DNA of 64,000 nucleotides. Source: Asterochloris sp. CNOR1 (taxonomy: Eukaryota; Chlorophyta; Trebouxiophyceae; Trebouxiales; Trebouxiaceae). The translations under genes were made by a program, and so were the position numbers. A model generated the notes under the pieces. It had not been told where the DNA came from. It worked only from the letters and a program-made list of their open reading frames with translations, and did not search any database. How positions within the stretch are numbered: position 1 is the first letter of the stretch; every line of letters begins with the position of its first letter. Location of the stretch: contig OZ017764.1 of assembly GCA_963969365.1 (NCBI GenBank), forward strand, positions 1 to 64,000. Reading direction: 5' to 3'. Shown here one piece after another: positions 1-10,603 of this stretch.

Positions 1-74
1 GTCTGGGTAGCTCAGTTGGTTAGAGCAAAGGACTGAAAATCCTTGTGTCGGTAGTTCAAATCTACCTCCAGACA
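1..74 (+). tRNA. trnF: tRNA-Phe(GAA)
   Basis: A full cloverleaf is visible. The acceptor stem GTCTGGG pairs with TCCAGAC, the T arm is GGTAG-TTCAAAT-CTACC, and the anticodon loop CTGAAAA gives GAA. The discriminator base is A74. The gene starts at the first base of the window. Confidence 0.95.
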
Positions 75-1142
75 GACTTTTTTTAGCACATTTTATTCGA
101 TTAATCTGCTTAAGATTTGTACGTGGTTGCTTCTTGCTCTTGTGCATCGGTTTGTACCCTTACGTGTTGCTTCGCTTACAAGGTCAGCATAGGGTGCAAC
201 ACGAGCAAGGACGCAACAAGGGACACTTGCTGATCTTGCTTTGCACGAAGTACTTCTTCCGCCCTTTTTTTATTGCTTTGCTGTGCTACGTGCAAAGCAA
301 TAAGCGTACCACGCAAGAAGAGAGTACCACAGCAATAAAAAAAGCTACTACGTGCAAAGCAAAGCAATAAAAGCAAGTAATTTGCACGGGCAAGCTTTAG
401 GCAATTGCCTTAGTGCGTTCTTAATAGGGAAAAACAAGTGATGGTAATTGCTTGCCCTACTACTACCTTTTTGCGTGGTACGCTTATTGCTTTGCACGTA
501 GCACAGCAAAGCAATAAAAAAAGCAATCCCGTTCCTATTTTCTAAGGATGGGTCACGCAATTTGCGTACCACAACCAACACTTGTGACCCAAAGCAAGAA
601 GGGACACGCACAAACAATTGTTTTAAATTGCTTAAAGCAAAAAAAAAACAAGCAAAAACGCAATACCAATTGTGTGCATCCCTTTGCTACTTGTCTGCAC
701 CACTTATTGCTTTTTTTATTGCTTTGCTGTGGTACTCTCTTCTTGCGTGGTACGCTTATTGCTTTGCACGTAGCACAGCAAAGCAATAAAAAAAGGGCAG
801 AAGAAGTACTTCGTGCAAAGCAAGATCAGCAACAAGTTGGTTCAGCAAGGACGCAACACTTGCTTCACGTAACCCTTAAAGCTCCACTTGCCTTCTTGGT
901 ACGGGTCACAAGTAAACCTTCGCGACTTTTGCGTGGTACGCTTATTGCTTTGCTTATTGCGTCCTTGCTTTGCACAAGCAACTTGTTGCTAGTGCGAAAA
1001 AAGGGCGGAAGAAGTACGTAGTAGCACAGCACGTACCAATCCCATCCGTTTGTAGCAGAAGGCAAGTGGAGCAAGGACGCACCCTGTGGTACGGGTCACC
1101 ATCACAGGCTGGTAACGTTAGGCCTGTGCTTTGCAAGAACAG
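75..1142. repeat. repeat mosaic spacer between trnF and trnS
   Basis: No gene is recognised here. The stretch is built from recurring words such as AGCAACAAG, TTGCTTTGCACG, CTTCTTCCGCCC and a 'TAATAGGGAAAAACAAGTGA' type word near 422. Every open frame is made of the same peptide words found in other spacers, so none is called as a gene. Confidence 0.8.
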
Positions 1143-1230
1143 GGAAGGATGGCTGAGTGGCCTAAGGCACTGGTTTGCTAAATCAGCGTACAAGTAAATT
1201 GTACCATGGGTTCGAATCCCTTTCCTTCCG
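1143..1230 (+). tRNA. trnS: tRNA-Ser(GCU)
   Basis: A class II tRNA with a long variable arm. The acceptor GGAAGGA pairs with TCCTTCC, the anticodon loop TTGCTAA gives GCU, and the T loop is TTCGAAT. The discriminator is G, as usual for tRNA-Ser. Confidence 0.95.
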
Positions 1231-1629
1231 TGGTTTTTTACAACCTGTGTACCCAAGCAATCCCATCCTACAAACGCACTTGCTGAAGCAACTCGTTGCT
1301 AGAAGCAATAATGGGTAGGTTTACGTAAACCTACCCATGCGTTTGTAGGATGGAATTGCGCCCATCCGTTTGTAGCCGTACTGCTACGTACTTCTTCCGC
1401 CCTTTTTTCGCACTAGCAACAAGTTGCTTGTGCAAAGCAAGGACGCAATAAGCAGAGCGAAAAAGAGTAAAGCAAAAGCAAGTGATCCTTCTCGTGCATC
1501 CTACGGACGGGTCTTCTACCTTCGGCCGCAAAGCAATTGTAAGCGAAGCAACACGTTGCTTCGCACACAAGAGAATTCACCAATTGCTAGGGTCACGTAA
1601 GGGTACAATTGCTTGCCTAACAAAACAAG
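1231..1629. repeat. repeat mosaic spacer
   Basis: Only dispersed repeat words are seen. They include an inverted pair around 1314-1340 (GGGTAGGTTTACG and CGTAAACCTACCC) that forms a near-loopless palindrome. No gene is visible. Confidence 0.75.
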
Positions 1630-1702
1630 GGGGGTGTAGTTTAGTTGGTAGAACACATGCTTTGCAAGCATGAAGTCATCGGTTCGACTCCGTTCGCCTC
1701 CA
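1630..1702 (+). tRNA. trnA: tRNA-Ala(UGC)
   Basis: The acceptor GGGGGTG pairs with CGCCTCC (including G-T and T-G wobbles). The anticodon stem-loop CATGCTTTGCAAGCATG presents UGC. The T loop is TTCGACT and the discriminator is A. Confidence 0.93.
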
Positions 1703-1911
1703 ATTCAAGTGAAGCAACTTGTTTTGCTTTGCACTTAGTTTGTTCCTGTTCTTTGCTTTTAGCAATCGCGTTTCTTACGTGAAGCAATTGGTTTGCTACG
1801 CGACTTGCTTCGCTGTGCTACCTTCTTGCGTGCTACGCTCGCACAGCGAAGCACGCAAGAAGGTAGTAAAGCAAGACTTGCTTCACTTGAGCTTACAATC
1901 GTGCAAAGCAC

Positions 1912-1998
1912 GGGTGAGTGTCTGAGTGGTTTAAGGTACCGGTTTTGAAAACCGGCATGCTGTTCAAGGTATCGGGGGTTCGAATCCTCCCTCACCCG
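1912..1998 (+). tRNA. trnS: tRNA-Ser(UGA)
   Basis: A class II tRNA. The acceptor GGGTGAG pairs with CTCACCC, the anticodon loop TTTGAAA gives UGA, and a long variable arm (ATGCTGTTCAAGGTATC) precedes the T arm GGGGG-TTCGAAT-CCTCC. The discriminator is G. Spacers 1703-1911 and 1999-2451 are repeat words only. Confidence 0.95.
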
Positions 1999-2451
1999 TA
2001 CGAGTTAGAGTGTTATGCCGTTCTTGCTTTTTCAAACCTTTTGCTTTTTGCTACTTGCCTGTACCACTTATTGCTACCTTCTTGCGTGGTACGCTTATTG
2101 TAAGGAAAGCAACACGTAGCACAGATCCTACGGACGGGTCACGTAAAACAATTGCTAAAAGAAAATGACCCTTTGCACGAAAGAAATACCAGCATTGGTG
2201 ACCGTGCGAAGGGTCACAGGGTGCGTCCTTGCTTTGCATAATTCTCTTGTTGCTAGAGATTGCGCCCTACCAATTGGTGACCTAGAGCAAGAAGGGTCGA
2301 CCGAAGTACGTACCACGCAAAAGCAAGTAAACCTTCTTGCTAGTAGCAACAAGAGAATTCACCAATTGGTAGGGTCGACCGAAGAGAGTAAAGCAACAGT
2401 TTTTGCAAAGTACTTACACCGACAACTAATGTAATTTCCTTTAAGGGTTTC
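1999..2451. repeat. repeat mosaic spacer
   Basis: The spacer contains CTTCCGGT-type, AGCAACAAG and GTGACC words but no gene. Word order differs from neighbouring spacers although the vocabulary is shared. Confidence 0.7.
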
Positions 2452-2524
2452 GGGTGATTAGCTCAATTGGTAGAGCACCTCGCTTACAACGAGTAGGTTA
2501 GTGGTTCAATTCCACTATCACCCA
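2452..2524 (+). tRNA. trnV: tRNA-Val(UAC)
   Basis: The acceptor GGGTGAT pairs perfectly with ATCACCC. The anticodon arm CTCGCTTACAACGAG gives UAC, and the T arm is AGTGG-TTCAATT-CCACT. The discriminator is A. Confidence 0.95.
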
Positions 2525-3094
2525 GTACTGTGCGAGCAAAGGTTTCAATAGCAACAAGTTGGTTGGGCGCAATTGCTTAAAGGTTGTGTACCCTTACGTG
2601 ACCGTGACCCGTCCTGTGCTGCGCTACTACCTTCGGTCGCAAAGCAAGTCGCGTAGCAAAGGATGCACCGTCACCAATAAAAGCAAGTAGTTGCTTTGCA
2701 CTAGCAACAAGTTGCTTCGGGCGCAATAAAGCAGAGCAAGAAGCAATATATTGCGTCCTTGCTTTGCACAAGCAACTTGTTGCTAGTGCGAAAAAAGGGC
2801 GGAAGAAGTACTTGGTGCAAAGCAATTGTAAGCCAAGCAACACAAGCAACAAGAGAATTCGCTGTGCTGACCGCAGGTAGTGTTGCTTGGCTTACAATAA
2901 GCAAACCACAATTCTCTTGTTGCTAGTGCAAAGCAAAGACAAGGTAGCAATAAGCAAAGCAATAAAGCAATGCCCCCTTGTGCGTACCAAGCACAGCACA
3001 CCCTTACGCTTATTGCTTTGCTTATTTGTGACCCTTCGCACGGTCACGTAGTAAAGCAGGCAATAAGTTTATTACGTTTTAAGTAAATTCGTTG
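2525..3094. repeat. repeat mosaic spacer
   Basis: Repeat words only. They include a copy of the word reading CGCAGGTAGTGTTGCTTGG with following CTTACAATAAGC (about 2870-2902), which recurs in both orientations through the window. Confidence 0.7.
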
Positions 3095-3177
3095 GCCCTT
3101 GTGGTGGAATTGGCAGACACGGCGGATTTAGGCTCCGTACCTGAATAAGGTTGTCGGTTCAAGTCCGGCCAAGGGTA
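3095..3177 (+). tRNA. trnL: tRNA-Leu(UAG)
   Basis: A class II tRNA with acceptor GCCCTTG/CAAGGGT (terminal G-T pair). The anticodon stem-loop GCGGATTTAGGCTCCGT gives UAG. A long variable arm precedes the T loop TTCAAGT. The discriminator is A. Confidence 0.92.
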
Positions 3178-4086
3178 AAGATATTGTAATTAGAAGGCTT
3201 TATGGATGTGCTGCGTATGTTCTGATTTACGCGTACCAAAAAGCAAAAGCAAGGTAAACCATCCTGTGCCAAGGGTCAGGAAGGGATTGCTTTAAACAAA
3301 TATGTTAAACACGTGACCCTGAAAGCTTGTGCTGTGCTTATTGCTTTGCGACCGAAGGTAGTATAGCAACAAGTTGCTTCACCATCACAAGCAAAATATC
3401 CTTGTTGCTATACGTACTTCTTGCGTGCTACGCTCGCACAGCGAAGCAATAAGCCAAGCAACTACTTGCTTTTATTGGTGACCGTGCATCCTACTAGCAA
3501 CAAGAGAATTGGGTCACCGTCGGCCGAAGTACGTAGCACAAGCAATGCAATTGCTTGTAAATCATGTGTTAGTGATGGTACGCCACGTGACCCTTTGCTT
3601 ATTGTAAGCGAAGCAACACGTAGCAATCTCTTTGCATGGGTAGCAATTGCTTTGCACATAAAGCTTTCAGCAATAAAGGGTCACGTGACCCGTACCACCT
3701 GCTACCTACTTGCTGTAAATCAGAACACAAGCAAATGCAAACTACTTGTACCCTTACGTGCGAAACAAAGTCAGCATAGGGTGCAACACAAGCAATGCAA
3801 TTGCTTAAAGCTTGTCCTTCTTGCGCTTTATTGCTTCGCACACCCTTTTATTGCGTGCGTAGCAAGCACGTACCACAGATCCTTCTTGCTCTGCATCGCT
3901 ACCTTATTGCGTGGTACGCTTATTGTAAGCCAAGCAACACTACCTGCGGTCAGCACAGCAAAGCAATAAAAGCAAGCACTAGCAACAAGTGAATTGAAGG
4001 TAACTAGCAACAAGTTGATGCAGAGCACTTGCTCTGCATCACTAGCAACAAGTTGATGCAGAGCACCGATTGCTTGTCTGTTTTTG
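3178..4086. repeat. repeat mosaic spacer
   Basis: This 0.9 kb stretch has no recognisable gene. Open frames such as 3421-3969 translate only repeat-derived words and look nothing like a conserved protein. Confidence 0.75.
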
Positions 4087-4159
4087 GGCGAAGTAATTCA
4101 GTGGTTAGAATAGTGGGATCATAATCCACAAGTCGAGGGTTCAAATCCCTCTTTCGTCT
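4087..4159 (+). tRNA. trnM: tRNA with CAU anticodon, probably elongator Met
   Basis: A cloverleaf folds with acceptor GGCGAAG/TTTCGTC, D stem ATTC/GAAT, anticodon stem GTGGG/TCCAC around loop ATCATAA (CAU), and T arm GAGGG-TTCAAAT-CCCTC. It differs from the two initiator-type CAU genes and from trnI(CAU), so elongator Met is the best assignment. The acceptor has two G-T pairs and the apparent discriminator is T, which is unusual for Met. Identity is therefore less certain than the fold. Confidence 0.7.
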
Positions 4160-5668
4160 GTTGTTTATAACAAGATCTCTTTTAATAGAAAGAAAAGGGA
4201 TTGCTTTACCTTCTTGCCCTCAACCAAGTGGTACGCCCTACCTTGGGTCGCGAAGCAACTACTTGCTTCTAGCAACAAGTTGGTTCAGCAATTGCTGAAA
4301 GCTTTACGTGCAAAGCAACGGTCGTGCCACAGGCAAATACCATCACAAGCAATTGCTATTGCGCTTTATTGCGCCCATCCGTTTGTACCCAAGCAAAATA
4401 GCCTTGTTGCTAGTTACGTGCAAAGCAATAAAGGGTACCAAGAAGCAACTACTTGCGCGTGTTGCGTCCTGTGACCCTTCGCACGGTCAGGATGCACACA
4501 ATTCCGCCCTTCTTCCGCCCTTCGCTTATTGCTTTGCTTATTGGTGACCGTGACCCGTCCGTAGGATGCACGGTCACGGTCACGTAGTAGCACAGCACAG
4601 CACAGCAATTGCTAGTGACCCTTCGCGACTTTTGCGCCCTACTTGCGTAGTACGCTTATTGGTGAATCCTCTTGTGTGCGAAGCAACGTGTTGCTTCGCT
4701 TACAATTGCGTCCTTGCTTCGCACGATCTGTGCAAACTTCTTGCGTGCTACGCTCGCACAGCGAAGGGCGGAAGAAGGGTCGACCGAAGTACGTACCACA
4801 GCACAGCACAGAACAGTAGCAATTGCTTGCACTTGGTACAAACGCAATTGCTCAGCACGTACCACGTACCACTTGCTTGCCCTTTTTTCGCACAACACGT
4901 GACCCGTCCTGTGCTGCGCTACTACCTTCGGTCGCAAAGCAATAAGCAGAGCAAAGGATGCACGGTCAAGTGTTTAAAAAAACACGCGTATCTTCTTTCT
5001 CTTTTCTTTAATTCTGCGTTAGTGCATTCTTAATAGAGAGAAACAAGTGATGTTAATTGCTTTACTTGCCTTACGTGGAAAGTAACAAGTGGTACAGGCA
5101 AGTAGCAAACGGATGGGCGCAAGTACCAACGCTTTGAACACAAGACACGTATCTTTTTTTTCTTTACGTAAACCTAAAAAAGGAACACAAGCGTTGGTAC
5201 TTGCTGTGCTGACCGCAGGTAGTGCTGCTTGGCTTACAATAAGCGAAGGGCGGAATTGTGTGCATCCTGACCGTGCGAAGGGTCACAGGACGCAACACGC
5301 GCAAGTAGTTGCTTGGCTTATTGCTTGGCTGTGCTGACCGCAGGTAGTGTTGCTTCCCTTACAATAAGCAAACCACAATTCTCTTGTTGCTAGTGCAAAG
5401 CAAGGACAAGGTAGTACTTTTGCTGTGGTACGTACTTCGGTCGACCCTTCTTCCGCCCTTCGCTTATTGTAAGCCAAGCAACACTACCTGCGGTCAGCAC
5501 AGATCGTGCGAAGCAAGGACGCAATTGTAAGCGAAGCAACACGTTGCTTCGCACACAAGAGAATTCACCAATTGGTAGGGTCGACCGAAGAGAGTAAAGC
5601 AATTCCGTTAGTGCTTTCTTAATAGAGAAAAACAAGTAAACCTAAAAAAGAACACAATCAACAAAAAA
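4160..5668. repeat. repeat mosaic upstream of rns
   Basis: This 1.5 kb spacer has no gene. It contains many repeat words, among them CGCAGGTAGTGTTGCTTGG copies near 5215 and 5340, its reverse complement near 5465-5500, and 'TAATAGAGAGAAACAAGTGA' words near 5031 and 5620. Confidence 0.8.
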
Positions 5669-6265
5669 TGGAAATGAGTTTGATCCTGGCTCAGAATGAA
5701 CGCTAGCGGCAGGCCTAACACATGCAAGTCGAACGAATACCCTTTAATTGCTTTCTAGTTTATGCGTCCATAGGATGCACCTGCTTTGCAGGAAAAAACT
5801 TAATACAATTGAATGGTGTGAGTGGCAAACGGGTGAGTAACGCGTGAGAATACTGCCTTGCAGCTCGGTTAAAATACCGGATAACTATGTGCTTTTTGCG
5901 TGAAAAGAAGCAATTGAAACCTTTACCATGCTTGGCACGGTCAAGGTGCTTTGCCTTTTCATTCCTAGCAAATAGAAAGACAAAAGTGTTGCTGCAAGAT
6001 GTGCTCGCGTAGGATTAGGTAGTTGGTGAGGTAAAGGCTACACCAAGCCCAAGATCCTTAGCTGGTCTGAGAGGATGATCAGCCACATTGGGACTGAGAC
6101 ACGGCCCAAACGCTTTCGAGCGGCAGCAGTGAGGAATTTTGGACAATGAGCGCAAGCTTGATCCAGCCATGTCGCCTGGGTGAATAAAGAAGGCTATTTT
6201 GGTTGTAAAACCCTAACCTTGCTTTTGATTATGACATAGGGCAAGGGAACAGTCCCGGCTAACTT

Positions 6266-6304
<39 letters not shown>

Positions 6305-6884
6305 ATTCGTAATGATTGGGCGTAAAGCGCGCGTAGGCGGTTTTCCGAGTTAACTTTTGTTTTTAATGGAGAAACATTTACAATCCCATCCTACTTGCCG
6401 TAGGGGGAGCAATTGCTTGTGTTTCTTTTAGGAAGGAGAAAGACCAAGGCCAAACCATGGGAATTCCTGTTAAACTGATAAACTAGAGAGAGACGGGGGA
6501 GAGTGGAATTCCTGGAGGAGAGGTTAAATTCGTAGATATCAGGAGGAAGGCCGAAAGCAAAGGCAACTCTCTACCTCTTGACTGACGCTGAGGCGCGAAA
6601 GCATGGGTATCGAAGGGGATTAGATACCCCCGTAGTCCATGCCGTCAACGATGAGGATTAATTGTTAGAAGAGCAGTTTAAAGCTCTTTTGGTAGTAACA
6701 GCTAACGCGTTAAATCCTCCGCCTGAGGAGTACGACCGCAAGGTTAAAACTCAAAGGAATAGACGGGGGCTCACACAAGTGGTGGAACATGTGGTTTAAT
6801 TCGAAACAACGCGCAAAACCTTACCAGTTCTTGACATATCTCTGAGCCTGCCTCAAACAGGGTAGGTAATCGAGATACAGGTGT

Positions 6885-6919
<35 letters not shown>

Positions 6920-7475
6920 TGGTTAAGTCCTTTAACGAGCGCAACCCTCCTGAAATGTTGGTAAATCCCTTTGTAAATTCTTGCACAGCACTTGCTTTGC
7001 ATCAATCAACGTACAAAGAGAAGACCACTCTTTTCATACTGCCAGTGATATACTGGAGAAAGGTGAGGATCACGTCAAGTCGTCATGACCCTTATGAGCT
7101 GGGCTACACACGTGTTACATTGGCGGTTACAATGGGATGCAATGGTGAGAGCTGGAGCGAATCCTTAAAAGCCGTCTTAGTTCAGATTGCTCTCTGCAAC
7201 TCGAGAGCATGAAGGTGGAATCACTAGTAATCGTGGATCAGCACGCCACGGTGAATCTGTACCTGAGCCTTGTACTCACCGCCCGTCACACTCTGGGAAT
7301 TGGGTGAGTTGGAAATGAGAGAGTGTTAAAAGTTTTTTTAGAAAAAAAATCTCTTCTTTAGCAAATCGAAGTTAGTTTTCTTAAAAGAAAAAAAACCAAT
7401 CTCATGATAGCTTGCTTGGTGACTGGAGTCAAGTCGTAACAAGGTAACCGTAGGGGAACCTGCGGTTGGATTGAC
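5669..7475 (+). rRNA. rns: small subunit ribosomal RNA
   Basis: Bacterial-type 16S landmarks appear in order. They are GAGTTTGATCCTGGCTCAG near the 5' end (5676), the 530 loop GTGCCAGCAGCCGCGGTAA (about 6268), GATTAGATACCC (about 6619), the 900-region AAACTCAAAGGAATAGACGG (about 6747), and CAAGTCGTAACAAGGTAACC close to the 3' end (about 7430). The sequence ends TGCGGTTGGATT and shows no CCTCC anti-Shine-Dalgarno tail. Repeat words occupy variable regions near 5760-5790, 5925-5990, 6380-6425 and 6978-7015, so repeat insertion is tolerated in the rRNA. Both ends are approximate. The 3' end probably lies within the few bases before the tRNA at 7482. Confidence 0.95.
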
Positions 7476-7481
7476 TCTTTT

Positions 7482-7555
7482 AGCGGGATGGAGAAGTTGG
7501 TAATCTCGCCAGGCTCATAATCTGGAGATCGCAGGTTCAAGTCCTGCTCCCGCCC
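7482..7555 (+). tRNA. trnfM: initiator-type tRNA-Met(CAU), copy 1
   Basis: The cloverleaf has anticodon loop CTCATAA (CAU) and a mismatched first acceptor pair (A1 opposite C72), the hallmark of bacterial-type initiator tRNA. The acceptor GCGGGA pairs with TCCCGC. It starts about 10 bases after the rns terminus, so tRNA 5' processing could also define the rns 3' end. A second, nearly identical copy lies at 12093-12166. Confidence 0.9.
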
Positions 7556-9140
7556 TACTCTTTGGAGGTATAAACAGGTTGTTTTCTTCTTTCTGTTCTT
7601 GTTGTTCTTACCAAAACCAAGAACAACAATAAAAACTATTAACTGCTCTTTTTCTCTTGTTCCATAAAACACTGCATTGTGCTTGGTGATGATACAATTC
7701 TCTTGTGTGCGAAGCAACGTGTTGCTTCTTGCTCTGGGTCACAATTGCGTCCTTGCTTCGCACGATCTGTGTTGACCGCAGGTAGTGTTGCTTGGCTTAC
7801 AATAAGCGAAGGGCGGAAGAAGGGAGAAGACTCAGAGCAAGACGCAATATATTGCTTTACGTGACCGTGACCGTGCGAAGGGTCACGGTCACGGTCAACA
7901 AGTTGCTTTTGCTTCGCTTATTGCTTTGCTGTGCTACCTTCTTGCGTGCTACGCTCGCACAGCGAAGTACGCAAGAAGTACTTGGTGCAAAGCAATTGTA
8001 AGCCAAGCAACACAAGCAACAAGAGAATTCGCACGCAATTGAAACCTTTTTTCGCACAAGCATACCAAACGGATGGGATTGCGTGCGTAGCAAGGGATTG
8101 CTACGCACGTGACCCGTCCTTGCTTGGCACGGATGGGCCAATGAATTGCTTCTTGGTACATGCGAAGCAATCACAATTCTCTTGTTGGTAGGGATTGTAC
8201 CCTGTGCATACCAACTTGTTGCTATACTACCTTGTCCTTGATTTGCTTATTGCTTCGCTGTGCTACCTTCGGTCGCGAAGCACGCAAGAAGAGAGTATAG
8301 CAACAAGTGAATTGTGGTTTGCTTATTGTAAGGGAAGCAACACTACCTGCGGTCAGCACAGCAAAGCAATAAAAAAAGCAAGGACGCAATAAGCAGAGCA
8401 AAGGCAACACTTCTACCCAAGCAATCCCATCCTACACACAATTACTGAAGCAACTTGTTGCTAGAAGCAATCCCTAGCAACAAGAGAATTGTGCGAAGCA
8501 ATGAATTGCTTTGCACGGGTAGGTTTACGCAATAAAGCAAAAAAGAGTGAAGCTTTTAGCAACACTTGCATTGAACACTTCCAAAAAACAGCTTTTTCCT
8601 CGCGAAATATCACGCAATATTAACTTGTTACTATTGCTTTAAATTGCTGTTTGCTTGCCCAAGCAAGTAAACCGTACCACGTGTTGCGTCTTGCTTTGCA
8701 CTAGCAACAAGAGAATTCGCACACAAGACGTACCACAAGCAATTTAAAGCACGCAACAGTAAAGCTTTAAGACTCGTTAGTGGGCTCTTAATAGGGAGAA
8801 ACAAGTAGACCTACATGCAAAGCAAGTGCTGTGCATTCCTATTTTACAAGGCTTCAATAAGTGCAAAGCAAAACAAGTTGCTTTACTACTTTCTTGCCTG
8901 CTTTTTTCGCACAGCGAAGCAAGGAGGAAGGGGAATCTTTAAGGTTGTGCTTTGCATGCGTAGGGTCACGTACTGGTCCTTGCTTGTGGTACGTCTTGCT
9001 TTACTACCTTTTTGCGTGCTTTGCGACCGAAGGTAGCACAGCGAAGCAATAAGGGCAAAAAAAGCGCAAAAAGCACAATTTCTTTAAAGAAAGTTCATTT
9101 AAAACTTACACCCAAAACCAAATGAGAATCACAAGTATTT
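7556..9140. repeat. repeat mosaic spacer
   Basis: No gene is recognised. A GTGACC hairpin has arms at 7861-7872 and 7881-7892 around the 8-nt loop GTGCGAAG. A composite block at about 8218-8362 also appears near 26833, 37437 and 46888. Confidence 0.8.
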
Positions 9141-9323
9141 ATGTTAAACTTTTATCTACTATCTGCGATCCTACTAACGTTGGGATTGCTGAAACTCTCA
9201 TTAAGGGGCTCGAGTTTTAACACATTGATAAGCATTTTTTTTAAATGTTGTTTGTTTTTTATGTTTTTGAAACTTTTCTTCTTGTTGATCAAGAGTGTGT
9301 GTTATTTTCTTCAAACCAATTAG
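9141..9323 (+). CDS. hypothetical small membrane protein
   Basis: I do not recognise this 60-residue ORF. It begins at an ATG in one of the few repeat-free AT-rich patches (about 9060-9665). It is strongly hydrophobic, with likely membrane segments near residues 4-18 and 30-52. It ends 33 bases before the next ORF on the same strand. The lack of repeat words argues that the patch was once, or still is, under constraint. No conserved motif supports a family name. It could be part of a single broken gene with the next ORF. Confidence 0.35.
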   Translation: MLNFYLLSAILLTLGLLKLSLRGSSFNTLISIFFKCCLFFMFLKLFFLLIKSVCYFLQTN

Positions 9324-9356
9324 GTTTCAAAGCAATAGATTGCAATTTGTTAAACA

Positions 9357-9668
9357 ATGATTTATCTGTCTGTTTTTCTCCTGCCGAACAGGGAAGCCAT
9401 TATTCTATCGAAAAAACTAAGTATTGGGCTAATCTTGGCGGCTGCACTGGTTGTTATAAGTCAAATCGTTTTAGGTATCTTGCGTAAATTAAACTTCACT
9501 CAAATGTGGGTTAAGAAATTAACAGAAAAAGGGTACCCTCGATGGTTGTTTTTTCTTATCACCTCTTCTAATGTGAAGCATCTTTCTGAAAAGCGCATCT
9601 TTCATTCAATGGTCTCTATTCTGATTGTCAATTTTTTGATCCTGTTCATGCTTTTCTGCTTGTTCTAA
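9357..9668 (+). CDS. hypothetical membrane protein
   Basis: A 103-residue ORF starts at ATG and ends TAA in the same repeat-free patch as the preceding ORF. It has an N-terminal hydrophobic stretch (about residues 20-42), a basic central part with KKLTEKGYPRW near residues 52-63, and a C-terminal hydrophobic segment (about 85-103). Repeat words resume right after the stop. Its length and two-membrane-pass layout recall small mitochondrial subunits such as Sdh3, Sdh4 or Atp4, but I see no diagnostic residue for any of them. Function is unassigned. Confidence 0.4.
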   Translation: MIYLSVFLLPNREAIILSKKLSIGLILAAALVVISQIVLGILRKLNFTQMWVKKLTEKGYPRWLFFLITSSNVKHLSEKRIFHSMVSILIVNFLILFMLFCLF

Positions 9669-10603
9669 AAGAAACATACGTGATGGTACGCTTATTGCGT
9701 CCTTGCTTCGCACTAGCAACAAGTTGCTTGTGCTACTACTACCTTCTTGCGCCCTTCTAACCGAAGTTTGCACAGCAAAGCAATAAGCAAAGCAATAAGC
9801 GAAGCACGCAAGAAGGTAGTAAAGCATTTGTGTTGAAAGCTTTAAGGGACGACGAGCAGTACCAACAAATTGGTCTTCAAACCATTGGTACGTACCCTAG
9901 CAACAAGGATATTTTGCTCCACTTGCTTTTGCTCTGCTTATTGCGTCCTTGCTTCGCACATGCGAAGCAAGTGCTGACCGCAGGTAGTGTTGCTTCGCTT
10001 ACAGGTCGCGTAGCACTTCCTTCGGACAAGGTAGTAGCAAAGCACAGGGTACAAACGGATGGTACCACAAACTTGTTGCTACTCACCCTACATGCGAAGC
10101 AAGTGCTGTGCAACAATTGGTACGCACCACTTTTAAGCAACACGTAAAGCAAATGTTGTGACCCTAGTACTGTGCGTTCCTGTTTTCCAAGGAAGAGCAA
10201 ACAGCAATTCCGTTAGTGCACTCTTAATAGAGAGAAACAAGTGATGGTAATTGCTTGGCACAACACAACCATTAAAAATTACGTGCCAAACAATTTTGTC
10301 CCACGGATGCACTTGGTACATGCCAAGCAAGTGTTGTGTTGCCTTACGTGACGGTGACGGTGACTTTTCGCACGGTCACGGTCACCGTGACTTCTACCTT
10401 CTTGCGTGCTTCGCTCGCACAGCAAAGCAAGATCAGCAACAGGTTGCTTGTACCAACGCGCGTGCAAAGCAAAAAGGCAAGAAGCAACACTTGGTTGCCC
10501 TTGTGCAAACTACTTGCGCCCTACTTGCGTGCTTCGCTCACACAGCACAAGCAAGCACAGAACACAGCACGTGCTTTGCATCAAAAAGTTACATAAAATC
10601 AAG
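9669..10603. repeat. repeat mosaic upstream of atp8
   Basis: Only repeat words are seen. A GTGACC-type hairpin at about 10337-10392 carries the inverted loop (CTTTTCGCAC variant). Reading frames in this stretch join atp8 in frame, so the true atp8 start is taken from conserved protein sequence and not from the longest frame. Confidence 0.75.

Noticed and set aside
3421-3969. Long ORFs in spacers (for example 3421-3969, 49449-49979, 35312-35761)
   Set aside because: Their translations are strings of the same repeat-coded peptide words, with no conserved domain. The repeats simply contain few stops in some frames.
7358-7717. Minus-strand 119-residue ORF
   Set aside because: It runs antisense across the rns 3' end and the initiator tRNA, so it is an accidental frame.
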